Shown here piece after piece: positions 41,082 to 50,169 of a DNA stretch of 64,000 nt; within the stretch, counting starts at the first letter, position 1; every line of letters begins with the position of its first letter. This DNA comes from Manganibacter manganicus (GTDB taxonomy: Bacteria > Pseudomonadota > Alphaproteobacteria > Rhizobiales > Rhizobiaceae). The stretch lies in the NCBI RefSeq assembly GCF_002075885.1, contig NZ_MDET01000005.1, positions 1 through 64,000 on the forward strand, written 5' to 3'. The notes under the pieces were generated by a model. That model saw only the letters and a program-made list of their open reading frames with translations. It searched no databases and had not been told where the DNA came from. The position numbers and the translations under genes are program-made.

Positions 41082-41687
41082 CTACGAGGCGTCCTGCTTG
41101 AACCAGGGTTCTGTCTCCAGCCGCTCGCGTAGCGGCGTCCTCACGAATGCGGGCGCTCGCCAGACATAGGTCGCCGCCGCGGCCTTGCCCGCCGGAGTCA
41201 GCTTCTGCAGATGCGCGATCGCCGCGTCGACGGAGAAGGTTTCGCCCTTTCGGACGCCGTTCTTCTGGGCGAAGTTGGACGGAAGACCGGTCCAGACGAC
41301 AACGTCGATCCCCTTGGACGCGGCCCATTCCGGAATCGTGGCAGGGACCGGCGCTTCGCATTTTCGCGATCTGTCGTTTGGGAAGTAGAACCCGATGCGT
41401 TTCAGGATCGTGCCCTCACGATCGCGCAGATCGGCGATGGCATCGTCCGGATTCCTGCGTTTGCTCATCGCATACATCACCTTGCACTCCCGGCCGTGTT
41501 CCTCGTCGATCACCAGGGTGAGGGCGCTGCCCCTTGTCTCGGAGACCCGCGAGAACTCCAGCGGCAGGACGGGCCCGTCCTCCAGCCACTCTCCACGCTG
41601 CTCATCGAACTTCGGCCAGCCGTCATCCCAGATGAGCGATCCCCATCCGAGAATCGCGATCCTCAGCGCCGTCTCCTTGTCCCTCAT
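41082..41687 (-). CDS. Uncharacterised protein, possible gamma-glutamylcyclotransferase-like fold
   Basis: A 201-residue protein on the strand opposite to the transfer operon, between the CopG-like gene and trbB. IAILGWGSLIWDDGWPKF at the N-terminus resembles the YGS(N/L)-type nucleotide-phosphate-binding loop of gamma-glutamylcyclotransferase-like proteins, and LPLEFSRVSETRGSALTLVIDEEHG could be the following strands. The family catalytic Glu is not clearly identified. Its antisense position suggests an accessory insertion with its own promoter; 41688-41889 would hold it and the trbB leader. Function unknown. Confidence 0.6.
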   Translation of the reverse strand: MRDKETALRIAILGWGSLIWDDGWPKFDEQRGEWLEDGPVLPLEFSRVSETRGSALTLVIDEEHGRECKVMYAMSKRRNPDDAIADLRDREGTILKRIGFYFPNDRSRKCEAPVPATIPEWAASKGIDVVVWTGLPSNFAQKNGVRKGETFSVDAAIAHLQKLTPAGKAAAATYVWRAPAFVRTPLRERLETEPWFKQDAS

Positions 41688-41889
41688 GGTGCTCGTCCCG
41701 TTCCTGTTTCGTCAGTGCCTCGTCATCATGCAGCAGGTCCGGAATTTGGAACACCGCCTTTCACCTGTCATTGCACGCCAGAACCCTACGCCCCCTGAAT
41801 ACTTATTGAGCCATCCCCAAGTCTGCCTTTCTTAATCGTCCCCGATCCAGGGCCGCCTGTCGCGTGCCCTCAGCGAGAACGGGGACGGC

Positions 41890-42888
41890 ATGACCGGGAA
41901 CTACCAGCAACCAGAGGCGATCCGGCGCGGCGCGCGCATGTTGCGCACGGCGCTCGGACCCGCGATCGCCCGGTTCTTGGACGACCCTCAGACCGTGGAG
42001 GTCATGCTCAACCCCGACGGGCGGCTCTGGATCGACCGGCTGTCCGAAGGCCTGTCCGACACGGGCGAAACGCTGTCGCCGGCCGATGGCGAGCGCATCG
42101 TGCGGTTGGTCGCCCACCATGTCGGCGCCGAGGTCCATGCCGGCAGTCCACGCGTCTCCGCCGAACTTCCCGAGACGGGAGAGCGCTTCGAAGGCCTGCT
42201 GCCGCCGGTGGTTGCGGCGCCTGCCTTCGCCATCCGTAAGCCGGCCGTCGCGGTGTTCACGCTGGAGGACTACGTCGCCGCCGGCATCATGACCGAACTC
42301 CAGGCCGAAGCGCTCCGCGTCGGCGTCGCGACACGCGCCAACATTCTGGTCGCCGGCGGCACCTCCACCGGCAAGACGACGCTGACCAACGCGTTGCTGG
42401 CCGAGGTTTCCAGGACCTCCGACCGGGTCGTCATCATCGAGGATACGCGCGAGCTGCAATGCGCCGCGCCCAATCTGGTGGCGATGCGCACCAAGGACGG
42501 CGTCGCCTCGCTCTCTGATCTCGTCCGCGCCAGCCTGCGGCTGCGTCCCGACCGCATCCCGATCGGCGAGGCGCGCGGGCCCGAGGCGCTCGATCTCCTC
42601 AAGGCCTGGGGCACGGGCCATCCCGGCGGCATCGGCACGATCCATGCCGGCTCCGCGCTTGGCGCGCTGCGCCGGCTGGAGCAACTCATCCAGGAAGCCG
42701 TCATCACCGTGCCGCGTGCGCTGATCGCCGAGACCATCGACCTCGTCGCCGTGCTTTCCGGGCGTGGCACGGCGCGGCGCCTGAGTGAACTTGCTCGTGT
42801 CGACGGCCTTGGGCCCGACGGTGACTACCGCGTCTCGCCCACGGATCCTTCACCCACAATCCCTCATGTCACTGGAGATCGTCCATGA
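41890..42888 (+). CDS. trbB: TrbB, VirB11-type secretion ATPase
   Basis: A 332-residue hexameric ATPase of the mating channel. Walker A is [17 protein letters not shown] (about 154-170), the Asp box is [12 protein letters not shown], Walker B is [19 protein letters not shown], and the His box is [10 protein letters not shown]. It powers pilus assembly and DNA transfer at the inner membrane. It begins the trbBCDEJKLFGI operon, with each of the first genes overlapping the next by one to four bases. Confidence 0.95.
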   Translation: MTGNYQQPEAIRRGARMLRTALGPAIARFLDDPQTVEVMLNPDGRLWIDRLSEGLSDTGETLSPADGERIVRLVAHHVGAEVHAGSPRVSAELPETGERFEGLLPPVVAAPAFAIRKPAVAVFTLEDYVAAGIMTELQAEALRVGVATRANILVAGGTSTGKTTLTNALLAEVSRTSDRVVIIEDTRELQCAAPNLVAMRTKDGVASLSDLVRASLRLRPDRIPIGEARGPEALDLLKAWGTGHPGGIGTIHAGSALGALRRLEQLIQEAVITVPRALIAETIDLVAVLSGRGTARRLSELARVDGLGPDGDYRVSPTDPSPTIPHVTGDRP

Positions 42889-43217
42889 TCCGCATTCTCT
42901 CCCGCGCGCGCTGCCACATCGAATCCGCCGCCGTTTTCGCCGGGGTGAGCCTCATGCTCGCCCCGGCTGCCCATGCCTCCGGCTCCTCCATGCCATGGGA
43001 GGCGCCGCTGCGGTCGATCCTGGAGTCCATCGAGGGACCGGTCGCAAAGATCGTCGCGGTGATCATCATCATCGTCACCGGCCTGTCGCTCGCCTTCGGC
43101 GACACGTCGGGCGGTTTCCGGCGTCTGATCCAGATCGTCTTCGGCCTGTCGATCGCCTTCGCGGCCAGCTCCTTCTTCCTGAGCTTCTTCTCCTTCGGCG
43201 GCGGGGCGCTGATCTGA
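42885..43217 (+). CDS. trbC: TrbC, conjugative pilin (VirB2-like)
   Basis: A 110-residue pre-pilin with a signal peptide (SAAVFAGVSLMLAPAAHA) and two hydrophobic segments (VAKIVAVIIIIVTGLSLAFG and IQIVFGLSIAFAASSFFLSFFSFG). It is the probable substrate for TraF, encoded at 32923, which in RP4 cyclises TrbC. It overlaps trbB by four bases and trbD by one. Confidence 0.93.
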   Translation: MIRILSRARCHIESAAVFAGVSLMLAPAAHASGSSMPWEAPLRSILESIEGPVAKIVAVIIIIVTGLSLAFGDTSGGFRRLIQIVFGLSIAFAASSFFLSFFSFGGGALI

Positions 43218-43498
43218 TGGCGGCCACGTTCGAACAGCTCGAGGCGGTCCCAGGTTTCTCCGTGCCGGTGCACCGATCCTTGAGCGAGCCGATTCTTCTC
43301 GGTGGCGCGCCGCGGACCTTCGCCATCCTCAACGGCACGCTCGCCGGCGCCATCGGCCTCGGCCTCCAGCTCTGGATAGCGGGGATCGCGATCGGGTTGC
43401 TGGGCCACGCGATGGCGGTCTGGGCCGCCCGGCGCGATCCGCTCTTTGTCGAGACCGGGCGCCGGCACCTGCGCCTGCCCGGCCACTTTGAGGTGTGA
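43217..43498 (+). CDS. trbD: TrbD, VirB3-like inner-membrane protein
   Basis: A 93-residue protein of the VirB3/TrbD type: FEQLEAVPGFSVPVHRSLSEPILLGGAPR, then two hydrophobic stretches (FAILNGTLAGAIGLGLQLWIAGIAIGLLGH). The ATG overlaps the trbC stop by one base. It anchors the TrbE ATPase to the channel. Confidence 0.93.
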   Translation: MAATFEQLEAVPGFSVPVHRSLSEPILLGGAPRTFAILNGTLAGAIGLGLQLWIAGIAIGLLGHAMAVWAARRDPLFVETGRRHLRLPGHFEV

Positions 43499-43509
43499 GG
43501 GCGCGCGCG

Positions 43510-46041
43510 ATGATGAACCTTGCCGAATATCGCCGCACCGGCGCCCGGCTCGCCGATTACCTGCCCTGGGCGGCGCTCGCCTCCGAGGGTGTGGTGCTCA
43601 ACAAGGACGGCAGCTTCCAGCGCACGGCCCGCTTCCGCGGTCCCGATCTCGACAGCGCAGTCGCCGCCGAACTCGTCGCCGTCGCCGGCCGCCTGAACAA
43701 CGCTTTCCGCCGCCTCGGCTCCGGCTGGGCGATCTTCGTCGAAGCGCAGCGGGCCGAGGCCGCGACTTATCCCGAGAGCCGCTTTCCCGATCCGGCCTCG
43801 GCCCTGCTCGATGCCGAGCGCAGGGCTTCGTTCGAAGAGCAGGGCACGCATTTCATCTCGGATTATTTTCTGACTCTGACCTATCTGCCGCCGGCCGAGG
43901 AGACCGCGCGGGCCGAGACCTGGCTCTACGAGGGCCGCGAGCGCGTCGGCGTAGACCCACAGGAAATCCTGCGTGGCTTTGTCGATCGCACCGATCGGGT
44001 GCTGGCGCTGGTCGACGGCTTCATGCCGGAATGCCGCTGGCTTGATGACGGCGAGACGCTGTCCTATCTCCATTCCACCGTTTCGACCAAGCGGCAGCGC
44101 GTGCGCGTGCCGGAGATACCGATCTATCTCGATGCGCTTCTGGCCGACCAGCCGCTCACCGGCGGGCTCGAGCCGCGGCTCGGCACGGCCCATCTGCGCG
44201 TCCTCACCATCACAGGGTTTCCAACGGTCATAACGCCCGGCATTCTCGACGAGCTCAACCGGCTCGCCTTTCCCTATCGCTGGTCGACCCGCGCCATTTT
44301 GATGGACAAGACGGATGCGACGCGGCTGGTCACAAAGATCCGCCGTCAATGGTTCGCCAAGCGCAAGTCGATCGCGGCGATCCTGAAGGAGGTGATGACC
44401 AGCGAGCAATCGGTGCTGGTCGATACCGACGCCGCCAACAAGGCGGCCGACGCCGACCTGGCGCTGCAGGAACTCGGCGCCGATATCGCCGGCCAGGCCT
44501 ATGTCACCGCGACACTGACCGTCTGGGACGAGGATCCGCGGCTGGCCGACGAGAAGCTGCGCCTCGTCGAGAAGGTCATCCAGGGCCGCGATTTCACCGC
44601 TATGGTCGAGACCATCAACGCGGTCGACGCCTGGCTCGGCTCGCTGCCGGGGCATGTCTACGCTAATGTGCGTCAGCCGCCGATCTCCACACTGAACCTC
44701 GCCCACATGATCCCGCTTTCCGCCGTGTGGGCAGGCGAGGCACGGGATGCACATTTCGATGCGCCTCCCTTGCTCTATGGCAAGACCGAGGGTGCGACAC
44801 CGTTCCGGTTTTCGCTTCATGTCGGTGATGTCGGTCACACGCTTGTCGTCGGTCCGACCGGGGCCGGTAAATCAGTGCTGCTTGCCGCCATGGCGTTGCA
44901 GTTCCGCCGCTATCAGCGTTCGCAGGTCTTCGCTTTCGATTTCGGCGGATCGATCCGCGCGGCCTGCCTCGCCATGGGCGGTGACTGGCACGACCTCGGC
45001 GGCGGCCTGAGCGAGAGCGGCGAGGCAGCCGTGTCGCTGCAGCCGCTCCGAAACATCGATGCCGCCGCCGAGCGGTCATGGTCCGCCGGCTGGATCGCCT
45101 CCATCCTCATGCGCGAGGGCGTGTCCATCAATCCGGACGTCAAGGATCACATCTGGACGGCGCTCACCTCGCTCAGTACCGCGCCCGTTGAAGAACGCAC
45201 CATCACCGGGCTCTCCGTGCTCCTGCAGTCCAACGACTTGAAGCAGGCGCTCCGGCCCTATTGCGTCGGCGGACCCTATGGCCGGCTGCTCGACGCGGAA
45301 GCCGAGGATCTGGGCTCCGCCTCCGTCCAGGCCTTCGAGATCGAGGGACTGGTCGGCACCGGAGCGGCGCCTGCCGTGCTCTCCTATCTCTTCCATCGTA
45401 TCGGCGACCGGCTCGACGGCCGACCGACGCTGCTCATTATCGACGAGGGCTGGCTGGCGCTGGACGACGAGGGATTCGCCGGGCAACTGCGCGAATGGCT
45501 GAAGACGCTTCGAAAGAAGAACGCCTCTGTCATCTTCGCCACGCAGTCGCTCTCCGACATCGACAACTCGCCGATTGCGCCGGCGATCATCGAGAGCTGC
45601 CCGACGCGGCTCCTGCTGCCGAACGAGCGCGCAATCGAGCCGCAGATCACCGCCATTTATCGCCGCTTCGGTCTCAACGACCGTCAGATCGAGATCCTCG
45701 CCCGCGCGACGCCGAAGCGGGACTATTACTGCCAGTCGCGGCGCGGCAACCGGCTCTTTGAACTCGGCCTCTCCGAGGTGGGGCTCGCGCTCTGCGCGGC
45801 GTCCCCCAAATCCGACCAGGCGCTGATTACGGAGATACTGGCCGAACATGGCCGGAGCGGGTTTCTCGATGCTTGGCTGCGTGCCCGTGGCGCCGCCTGG
45901 GCGGCCGATCTCGTTCCCGATCTCACCAACCTCGTCCTCGAGCCTGCGCCGCGCCGCGCGGAACCGCGCGATGGCTCGGGCTCCGGGGAGGAGGACACCG
46001 GTTCAATGCCATCTCAACCCCACCAGGAGACCACATCATGA
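43510..46041 (+). CDS. trbE: TrbE, VirB4-type ATPase
   Basis: An 843-residue ATPase, the largest motor of the channel. The N-terminal CagE/TrbE domain includes ALASEGVVLNKDGSFQRTARFRG. Walker A is VVGPTGAGKSVLLAAM near residue 450 and Walker B is TLLIIDEGWLALDD, followed by KNASVIFATQSLSDI. The first possible start, a GTG at 43495, overlaps trbD; the ATG at 43510 with GAGGG upstream is preferred. It shares ATGA with trbJ. Confidence 0.95.
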   Translation: MMNLAEYRRTGARLADYLPWAALASEGVVLNKDGSFQRTARFRGPDLDSAVAAELVAVAGRLNNAFRRLGSGWAIFVEAQRAEAATYPESRFPDPASALLDAERRASFEEQGTHFISDYFLTLTYLPPAEETARAETWLYEGRERVGVDPQEILRGFVDRTDRVLALVDGFMPECRWLDDGETLSYLHSTVSTKRQRVRVPEIPIYLDALLADQPLTGGLEPRLGTAHLRVLTITGFPTVITPGILDELNRLAFPYRWSTRAILMDKTDATRLVTKIRRQWFAKRKSIAAILKEVMTSEQSVLVDTDAANKAADADLALQELGADIAGQAYVTATLTVWDEDPRLADEKLRLVEKVIQGRDFTAMVETINAVDAWLGSLPGHVYANVRQPPISTLNLAHMIPLSAVWAGEARDAHFDAPPLLYGKTEGATPFRFSLHVGDVGHTLVVGPTGAGKSVLLAAMALQFRRYQRSQVFAFDFGGSIRAACLAMGGDWHDLGGGLSESGEAAVSLQPLRNIDAAAERSWSAGWIASILMREGVSINPDVKDHIWTALTSLSTAPVEERTITGLSVLLQSNDLKQALRPYCVGGPYGRLLDAEAEDLGSASVQAFEIEGLVGTGAAPAVLSYLFHRIGDRLDGRPTLLIIDEGWLALDDEGFAGQLREWLKTLRKKNASVIFATQSLSDIDNSPIAPAIIESCPTRLLLPNERAIEPQITAIYRRFGLNDRQIEILARATPKRDYYCQSRRGNRLFELGLSEVGLALCAASPKSDQALITEILAEHGRSGFLDAWLRARGAAWAADLVPDLTNLVLEPAPRRAEPRDGSGSGEEDTGSMPSQPHQETTS

Positions 46042-46808
46042 CCCTGCCATCTCTCCGCCGCTTCCGCCTGTGCGGCGCGTCCGCGCTTGCGCTGGCACTT
46101 GCCGCGCCGCTCGGCATGTCGCCCTTCATGGCGTCGCCCGCCCACGCCTGGCGGATCGTGTTCGACCCGTCGAACTACGCGGAGAACGTGCTCACCGCGG
46201 CGCGGACGCTCGAGCAGATCAACAATCAGATCGTGCAGTTGCAGAACGAGGCGCAGATGCTGATCAACCAGGCGCGTAATCTGGCGAGCCTGCCGTTCTC
46301 CACCCTGCAGCAACTGCAGCAATCGGTGCAGCGCACGCAGCAGCTGCTGAGCGAGGCACAGAACATCGCCTTCGACGTCCAGCAGATCGACCGGATGTTC
46401 CAGCAGCAATATGGCGCCATGGATCCCGGCACATCCGAAGGGCAGCTCATCGCCGATGCCCGCGCCCGCTGGCAGAACACCGTCGGCGGGCTTCAGGACG
46501 CCATGCGCGTCCAGGCCGGCGTCGTCGGCAATATCGACCAGCAGCGGGCGCAACTGGCTGCGCTCGTCGGCGAAAGCCAGGGCGCGACCGGCGCGTTGCA
46601 GGCGGCCCAGGCCGGCAACCAGCTGCTGGCGCTGCAGGCCCAGCAGATCGCCGATCTCACCGCCGTCATCGCCGCCAATGGTCGGGCGGAGGCGCTCACC
46701 CAGGCCGAGCGCGCGGCGGCCGCCGAGCAGGGCCGTGTCCAGCGCGAGCGTTTCCTGACGCCGGGTGGCGGCTACCAGCCGGGCAACGCCCGGATGTTCA
46801 ATAACTGA
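46038..46808 (+). CDS. trbJ: TrbJ, VirB5-like periplasmic protein
   Basis: A 256-residue exported protein with a signal peptide ending ...MASPAHA. A long amphipathic, Gln-rich helical region follows (RTLEQINNQIVQLQNEAQMLINQARN and further heptads), typical of TrbJ/VirB5, a pilus-tip or adhesion subunit. Its ATG overlaps the trbE stop. Confidence 0.93.
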   Translation: MTLPSLRRFRLCGASALALALAAPLGMSPFMASPAHAWRIVFDPSNYAENVLTAARTLEQINNQIVQLQNEAQMLINQARNLASLPFSTLQQLQQSVQRTQQLLSEAQNIAFDVQQIDRMFQQQYGAMDPGTSEGQLIADARARWQNTVGGLQDAMRVQAGVVGNIDQQRAQLAALVGESQGATGALQAAQAGNQLLALQAQQIADLTAVIAANGRAEALTQAERAAAAEQGRVQRERFLTPGGGYQPGNARMFNN

Positions 46809-46830
46809 CGCCCAAGGGCAGGGGGACATC

Positions 46831-47133
46831 ATGGACTCCAGGCTGCTGGCCCGCATCGCCGCGATAGTCTTTGCCGCCGTTGCGCTCACCGCGACGGCGA
46901 TCGAAATGGCGCGGCAGGAGAAAGCACCGCAACCGGCTGCGTTCGCGCCGGCGGTGGAACCATCGGTCGATCCGCTGCGCGCGGGCCAGCGGCGTTGCCA
47001 GCACATGGGCGAGGCCGCGGCCAGCAATACCGGGTGCCTGGCGGTCTGGGCTGAAACCCGCGATCGCTTTCTTGGCCGCGCGGCAGGACCCGCGCCCGGA
47101 CCCGGCGCCCCTCATCAGGGCGAGGCACGATGA
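46831..47133 (+). CDS. TrbK-alt, putative entry-exclusion protein
   Basis: A 100-residue small protein, MDSRLLARIAAIVFAAVALTATAIEM, with one N-terminal membrane segment and a conserved Cys pair region (RRCQHMGEAAASNTGCLAVWAETRDRFLG). This matches the alternative TrbK family found between trbJ and trbL in alphaproteobacterial elements. RP4 TrbK blocks entry of a related plasmid; the same role is assumed. Its stop overlaps trbL (ATGA). Confidence 0.85.
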   Translation: MDSRLLARIAAIVFAAVALTATAIEMARQEKAPQPAAFAPAVEPSVDPLRAGQRRCQHMGEAAASNTGCLAVWAETRDRFLGRAAGPAPGPGAPHQGEAR

Positions 47134-48485
47134 TGGGGGGAACAGGCGTCGTCGACTCCTTCCTGGGAGTCTTTACCTCCTACATAGACAGCGGCTTTGG
47201 CCTGCTGGGCGGTGAGGTCGCCTTCATCGCCACCACGCTGATCGTTATCGATGTGACGCTCGCCGCGCTGTTCTGGGCCTGGGGCGCTGATGACGACATC
47301 CTGGCCCGGCTCGTCAAGAAGACGCTGTTCGTCGGCGTCTTCGCCTACCTGATCTCGAACTGGAACAGCCTCGCCCGCATTGTCTTCGAGAGCTTTGCCG
47401 GTCTCGGCCTGATGGCATCGGGCACCGGGTTTTCCGCCGCCGAGCTCCTGCGCCCCGGACGCGTCGCCCAGACGGGGCTCGATGCGGGACGGCCGCTTTT
47501 GGAAAGCATCTCCGACCTGATGGGCTTCGTTGCCTTCTTTGAGAACTTCGTCCAGATCGCCTGCCTGCTCTTCGCCTGGGCCCTGGTGATCCTCGCCTTT
47601 TTCATTCTTTCCATTCAGCTCTTCGTCACCCTGATGGAGTTCAAGCTGACGACGCTCGCCGGCTTCGTGCTCATTCCCTTCGGTCTTTTCGGAAAGACCG
47701 CCTTCATGGCCGAGCGCGTGCTCGGCAATGTCGTCTCCTCCGGCATCAAGGTGCTGGTGCTCGCCGTCATCATCGGCATCGGCTCGACCCTCTTCGGCCA
47801 GTTCACCGCCGGTTTCGGCGGCGTGACGCCGACGATCGACGAGGCGATGGCCATCGTTCTTGCCGCGCTCTCGCTGCTGGGCCTCGGTATCTTCGGGCCC
47901 GGCATCGCCACGGGTCTCGTCTCCGGCGGTCCACAGCTTGGCGCTGGCGCAGCTGTCGGAACAGGACTTGCCGTCGGCGGCGCGGCACTCGCCACCGGCG
48001 GCGGCGCCATGCTCGCGGCGCGCGGAACCGGCGCCGTCCTCTCCGGCGGTGCTGCCGCCACACGCGGAGCTGTCTCGGCCGCCGGCGCGGCCTCGACCGC
48101 CTACACACTCGGCGCGGTCGGCGAAACCGGTGCGGCAGGCGTCGCCTCCGGCATGGGCGGCGTCGCGCGTGCCGCAGGATCCGCCGCCGCCTCGCCGCTG
48201 CGCAAGGCCACATCCCGTGCCTCGGATGTGGTCAAGTCGAGCTACACCGAGGGCGTGAAGGCCGGGTTCAGCGCCACGGGCGGCACATCGTCCATGGGCA
48301 CGATCGGTGGTGACTCTGCCGCAGCCTCTTCCGCACCGGCTTCCATGCCACCCGCCTGGGCCAAATCCCTGCGCCGCAATCAGGCCATGAGCCACGGCCT
48401 CTCCGCCGCCGGCCACGCTGTCCGCGCCGGTGACAGCCATGGCGGCGGCGCCTCCGTCACTGTTTCAGAAAGCGACCGCACATGA
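47130..48485 (+). CDS. trbL: TrbL, VirB6-like channel protein
   Basis: A 451-residue polytopic inner-membrane protein. Hydrophobic segments include FIATTLIVIDVTLAALFWAWG, IACLLFAWALVILAFFILSIQLFVTLM, IKVLVLAVIIGIGSTLFG and AIVLAALSLLGLGIFGPGIATG. The last 170 residues are Gly/Ala/Ser-rich and probably flexible. It forms part of the inner-membrane pore. It overlaps both neighbours by four bases. Confidence 0.94.
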   Translation: MMGGTGVVDSFLGVFTSYIDSGFGLLGGEVAFIATTLIVIDVTLAALFWAWGADDDILARLVKKTLFVGVFAYLISNWNSLARIVFESFAGLGLMASGTGFSAAELLRPGRVAQTGLDAGRPLLESISDLMGFVAFFENFVQIACLLFAWALVILAFFILSIQLFVTLMEFKLTTLAGFVLIPFGLFGKTAFMAERVLGNVVSSGIKVLVLAVIIGIGSTLFGQFTAGFGGVTPTIDEAMAIVLAALSLLGLGIFGPGIATGLVSGGPQLGAGAAVGTGLAVGGAALATGGGAMLAARGTGAVLSGGAAATRGAVSAAGAASTAYTLGAVGETGAAGVASGMGGVARAAGSAAASPLRKATSRASDVVKSSYTEGVKAGFSATGGTSSMGTIGGDSAAASSAPASMPPAWAKSLRRNQAMSHGLSAAGHAVRAGDSHGGGASVTVSESDRT

Positions 48486-49171
48486 GCCTCTTCAAACGAT
48501 CCGCCACCCATTACGGCAAGACGCCCGAACCCGAGACGCCCTACCAGAAGGCGACCCAGGTCTGGGACGAGCGCATCGGCTCGGCCCGTGTGCAGGCCAA
48601 AAACTGGCGTCTCATGGCTTTCGGCTGTCTGATCCTCTCAGGCGGTTTCGCCGCGGCGCTTGTGTGGCAGTCGGCGCGCGGCACCGTCGTGCCCTGGGTC
48701 GTCGAGGTCGACAGTCACGGCGAATCCCGCGCTGTCGAGCCGGCCACGGCCGACTATACGCCCACCGACCCGCAGATCGCCTTTCACCTGGCGCGCTTTA
48801 TCGAGAAGGTGAGGGGGCTCTCCGCCGATCCGGTGGTCGTGCGCCAGAACTGGCTCGGCGCATACGAGTTCACCACTGACCGCGGCGCCGTCGCCCTCAA
48901 CGACCATGCCCGCGCCAACGATCCCTTCACGCGCGTGGGCAAGGAACAGGTCTCGGTCGAGGTCTCGAGCGTCATCCGTGCCTCGCCCGACAGTTTCCGG
49001 GTGGCCTGGACTGAGCGGCACTATGACAACGGCCAGCTCGCCCGCACCGAACGCTGGACCGCCATCCTGACCGTCGTCATCCGCCCGCCGCAGACGGCCG
49101 AGCGCCTGCGCGCCAATCCGCTTGGAATCTATGTCAACGCGATCAACTGGTCGCGGGAGTTGAGCCAATGA
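48482..49171 (+). CDS. trbF: TrbF, VirB8-like protein
   Basis: A 229-residue bitopic protein: a short cytoplasmic start (KTPEPETPYQKATQVWDERIGSARVQAKNWR), one membrane segment (LMAFGCLILSGGFAAALVWQ), then a periplasmic NTF2-like VirB8 domain ending VYVNAINWSRELSQ, the conserved close of this family. It is a scaffold of the channel. Confidence 0.94.
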   Translation: MSLFKRSATHYGKTPEPETPYQKATQVWDERIGSARVQAKNWRLMAFGCLILSGGFAAALVWQSARGTVVPWVVEVDSHGESRAVEPATADYTPTDPQIAFHLARFIEKVRGLSADPVVVRQNWLGAYEFTTDRGAVALNDHARANDPFTRVGKEQVSVEVSSVIRASPDSFRVAWTERHYDNGQLARTERWTAILTVVIRPPQTAERLRANPLGIYVNAINWSRELSQ

Positions 49172-50169
49172 CGACAGACCGCGCGATCACGTCTCTCCGT
49201 AGATCCGCAACCGCGGCTCTGCTGCTTTCCGCGACAGTGCTCGCGGGATGCGCCACCAACCGACCGCCGCAATTTTCCTATGACGATACGGTGCCGCCGC
49301 TTCCGGTGGTCAGAACTTCGACCGCAGACGACATGTCGAAGCCGCTGCACACGCCGCCCGCCTGGACGCCGGGCAAGGGGGGGGCCAATGCGGCGACGGC
49401 GACCGGGCGCGTCGAGAACGCCAATGCCGCCGCGCGCGTCGAGCCGCGCCGCGAGGGGTATTTCAACGCCATCCAGATCTACCCCTGGTCGGAGGGCGCG
49501 CTCTATCAGGTCTATGCCGCTCCCGGTCAGATCACCACCATCGCGCTCGAGCTTGGCGAGAATCTCACCGGCGCCGGTCCGATCGCTGCCGGCGACACCG
49601 CCCGCTGGATCATCGGCAACACGGAAAGCGGCGCCGGTAACAACCGCCGCGTCCTGGTGCTGGTCAAGCCGACCCGTCCCGACATCACCACCAATCTCGT
49701 CATCTCGACCGACCGACGCACCTATCTCTTGGAACTGCGTTCGGGCGAGAAGACCTGGATGCCCGCCGTCTCCTGGGCCTACCCACGCGTGCCCGGCGAG
49801 CAGCGTGTGGCCGCGACGACACCGTCCATCCCGCCGGCGCGTGCGCGCAACTATCGATATGGCCTGCAGGGTGACGCGCCGCCCTGGCGGCCGGTCTCAG
49901 TCTTCGACGACGGACGACGCGTCTATGTCGTCTTCCCGGCCGGCATCGTGCAGGGCGAGATGCCGCCGCTCTTAGTCATTGGCTCCGATGGCCAGCCCGA
50001 GATCGTCAACAGCCGCATCCATCGCAACGTGCTGATCGTCGATCGGCTCTTCGGAGCGGCAGAACTGCGGCTCGGGCGTGGCAAGGACCAGCAGGTGGTG
50101 CGCATCGTGAGGACTGCGCCGCGAAGTCGAGCCGCAACGACGCCGAGCGAAAAGGAAGAGCGGTCATGA
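49168..50169 (+). CDS. trbG: TrbG, VirB9-like outer-membrane core protein
   Basis: A 333-residue exported protein with a lipobox (LLLSATVLAGC), so probably a lipoprotein, unlike many VirB9 proteins. VirB9 motifs are YPWSEGALYQVYAAPGQITTIALELGE and a C-terminal block, RPVSVFDDGRRVYVVFPAGIVQGEMPPLLVI. It joins TrbI in the outer core complex. The start overlaps the trbF stop (ATGA). Confidence 0.94.
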   Translation: MTTDRAITSLRRSATAALLLSATVLAGCATNRPPQFSYDDTVPPLPVVRTSTADDMSKPLHTPPAWTPGKGGANAATATGRVENANAAARVEPRREGYFNAIQIYPWSEGALYQVYAAPGQITTIALELGENLTGAGPIAAGDTARWIIGNTESGAGNNRRVLVLVKPTRPDITTNLVISTDRRTYLLELRSGEKTWMPAVSWAYPRVPGEQRVAATTPSIPPARARNYRYGLQGDAPPWRPVSVFDDGRRVYVVFPAGIVQGEMPPLLVIGSDGQPEIVNSRIHRNVLIVDRLFGAAELRLGRGKDQQVVRIVRTAPRSRAATTPSEKEERS

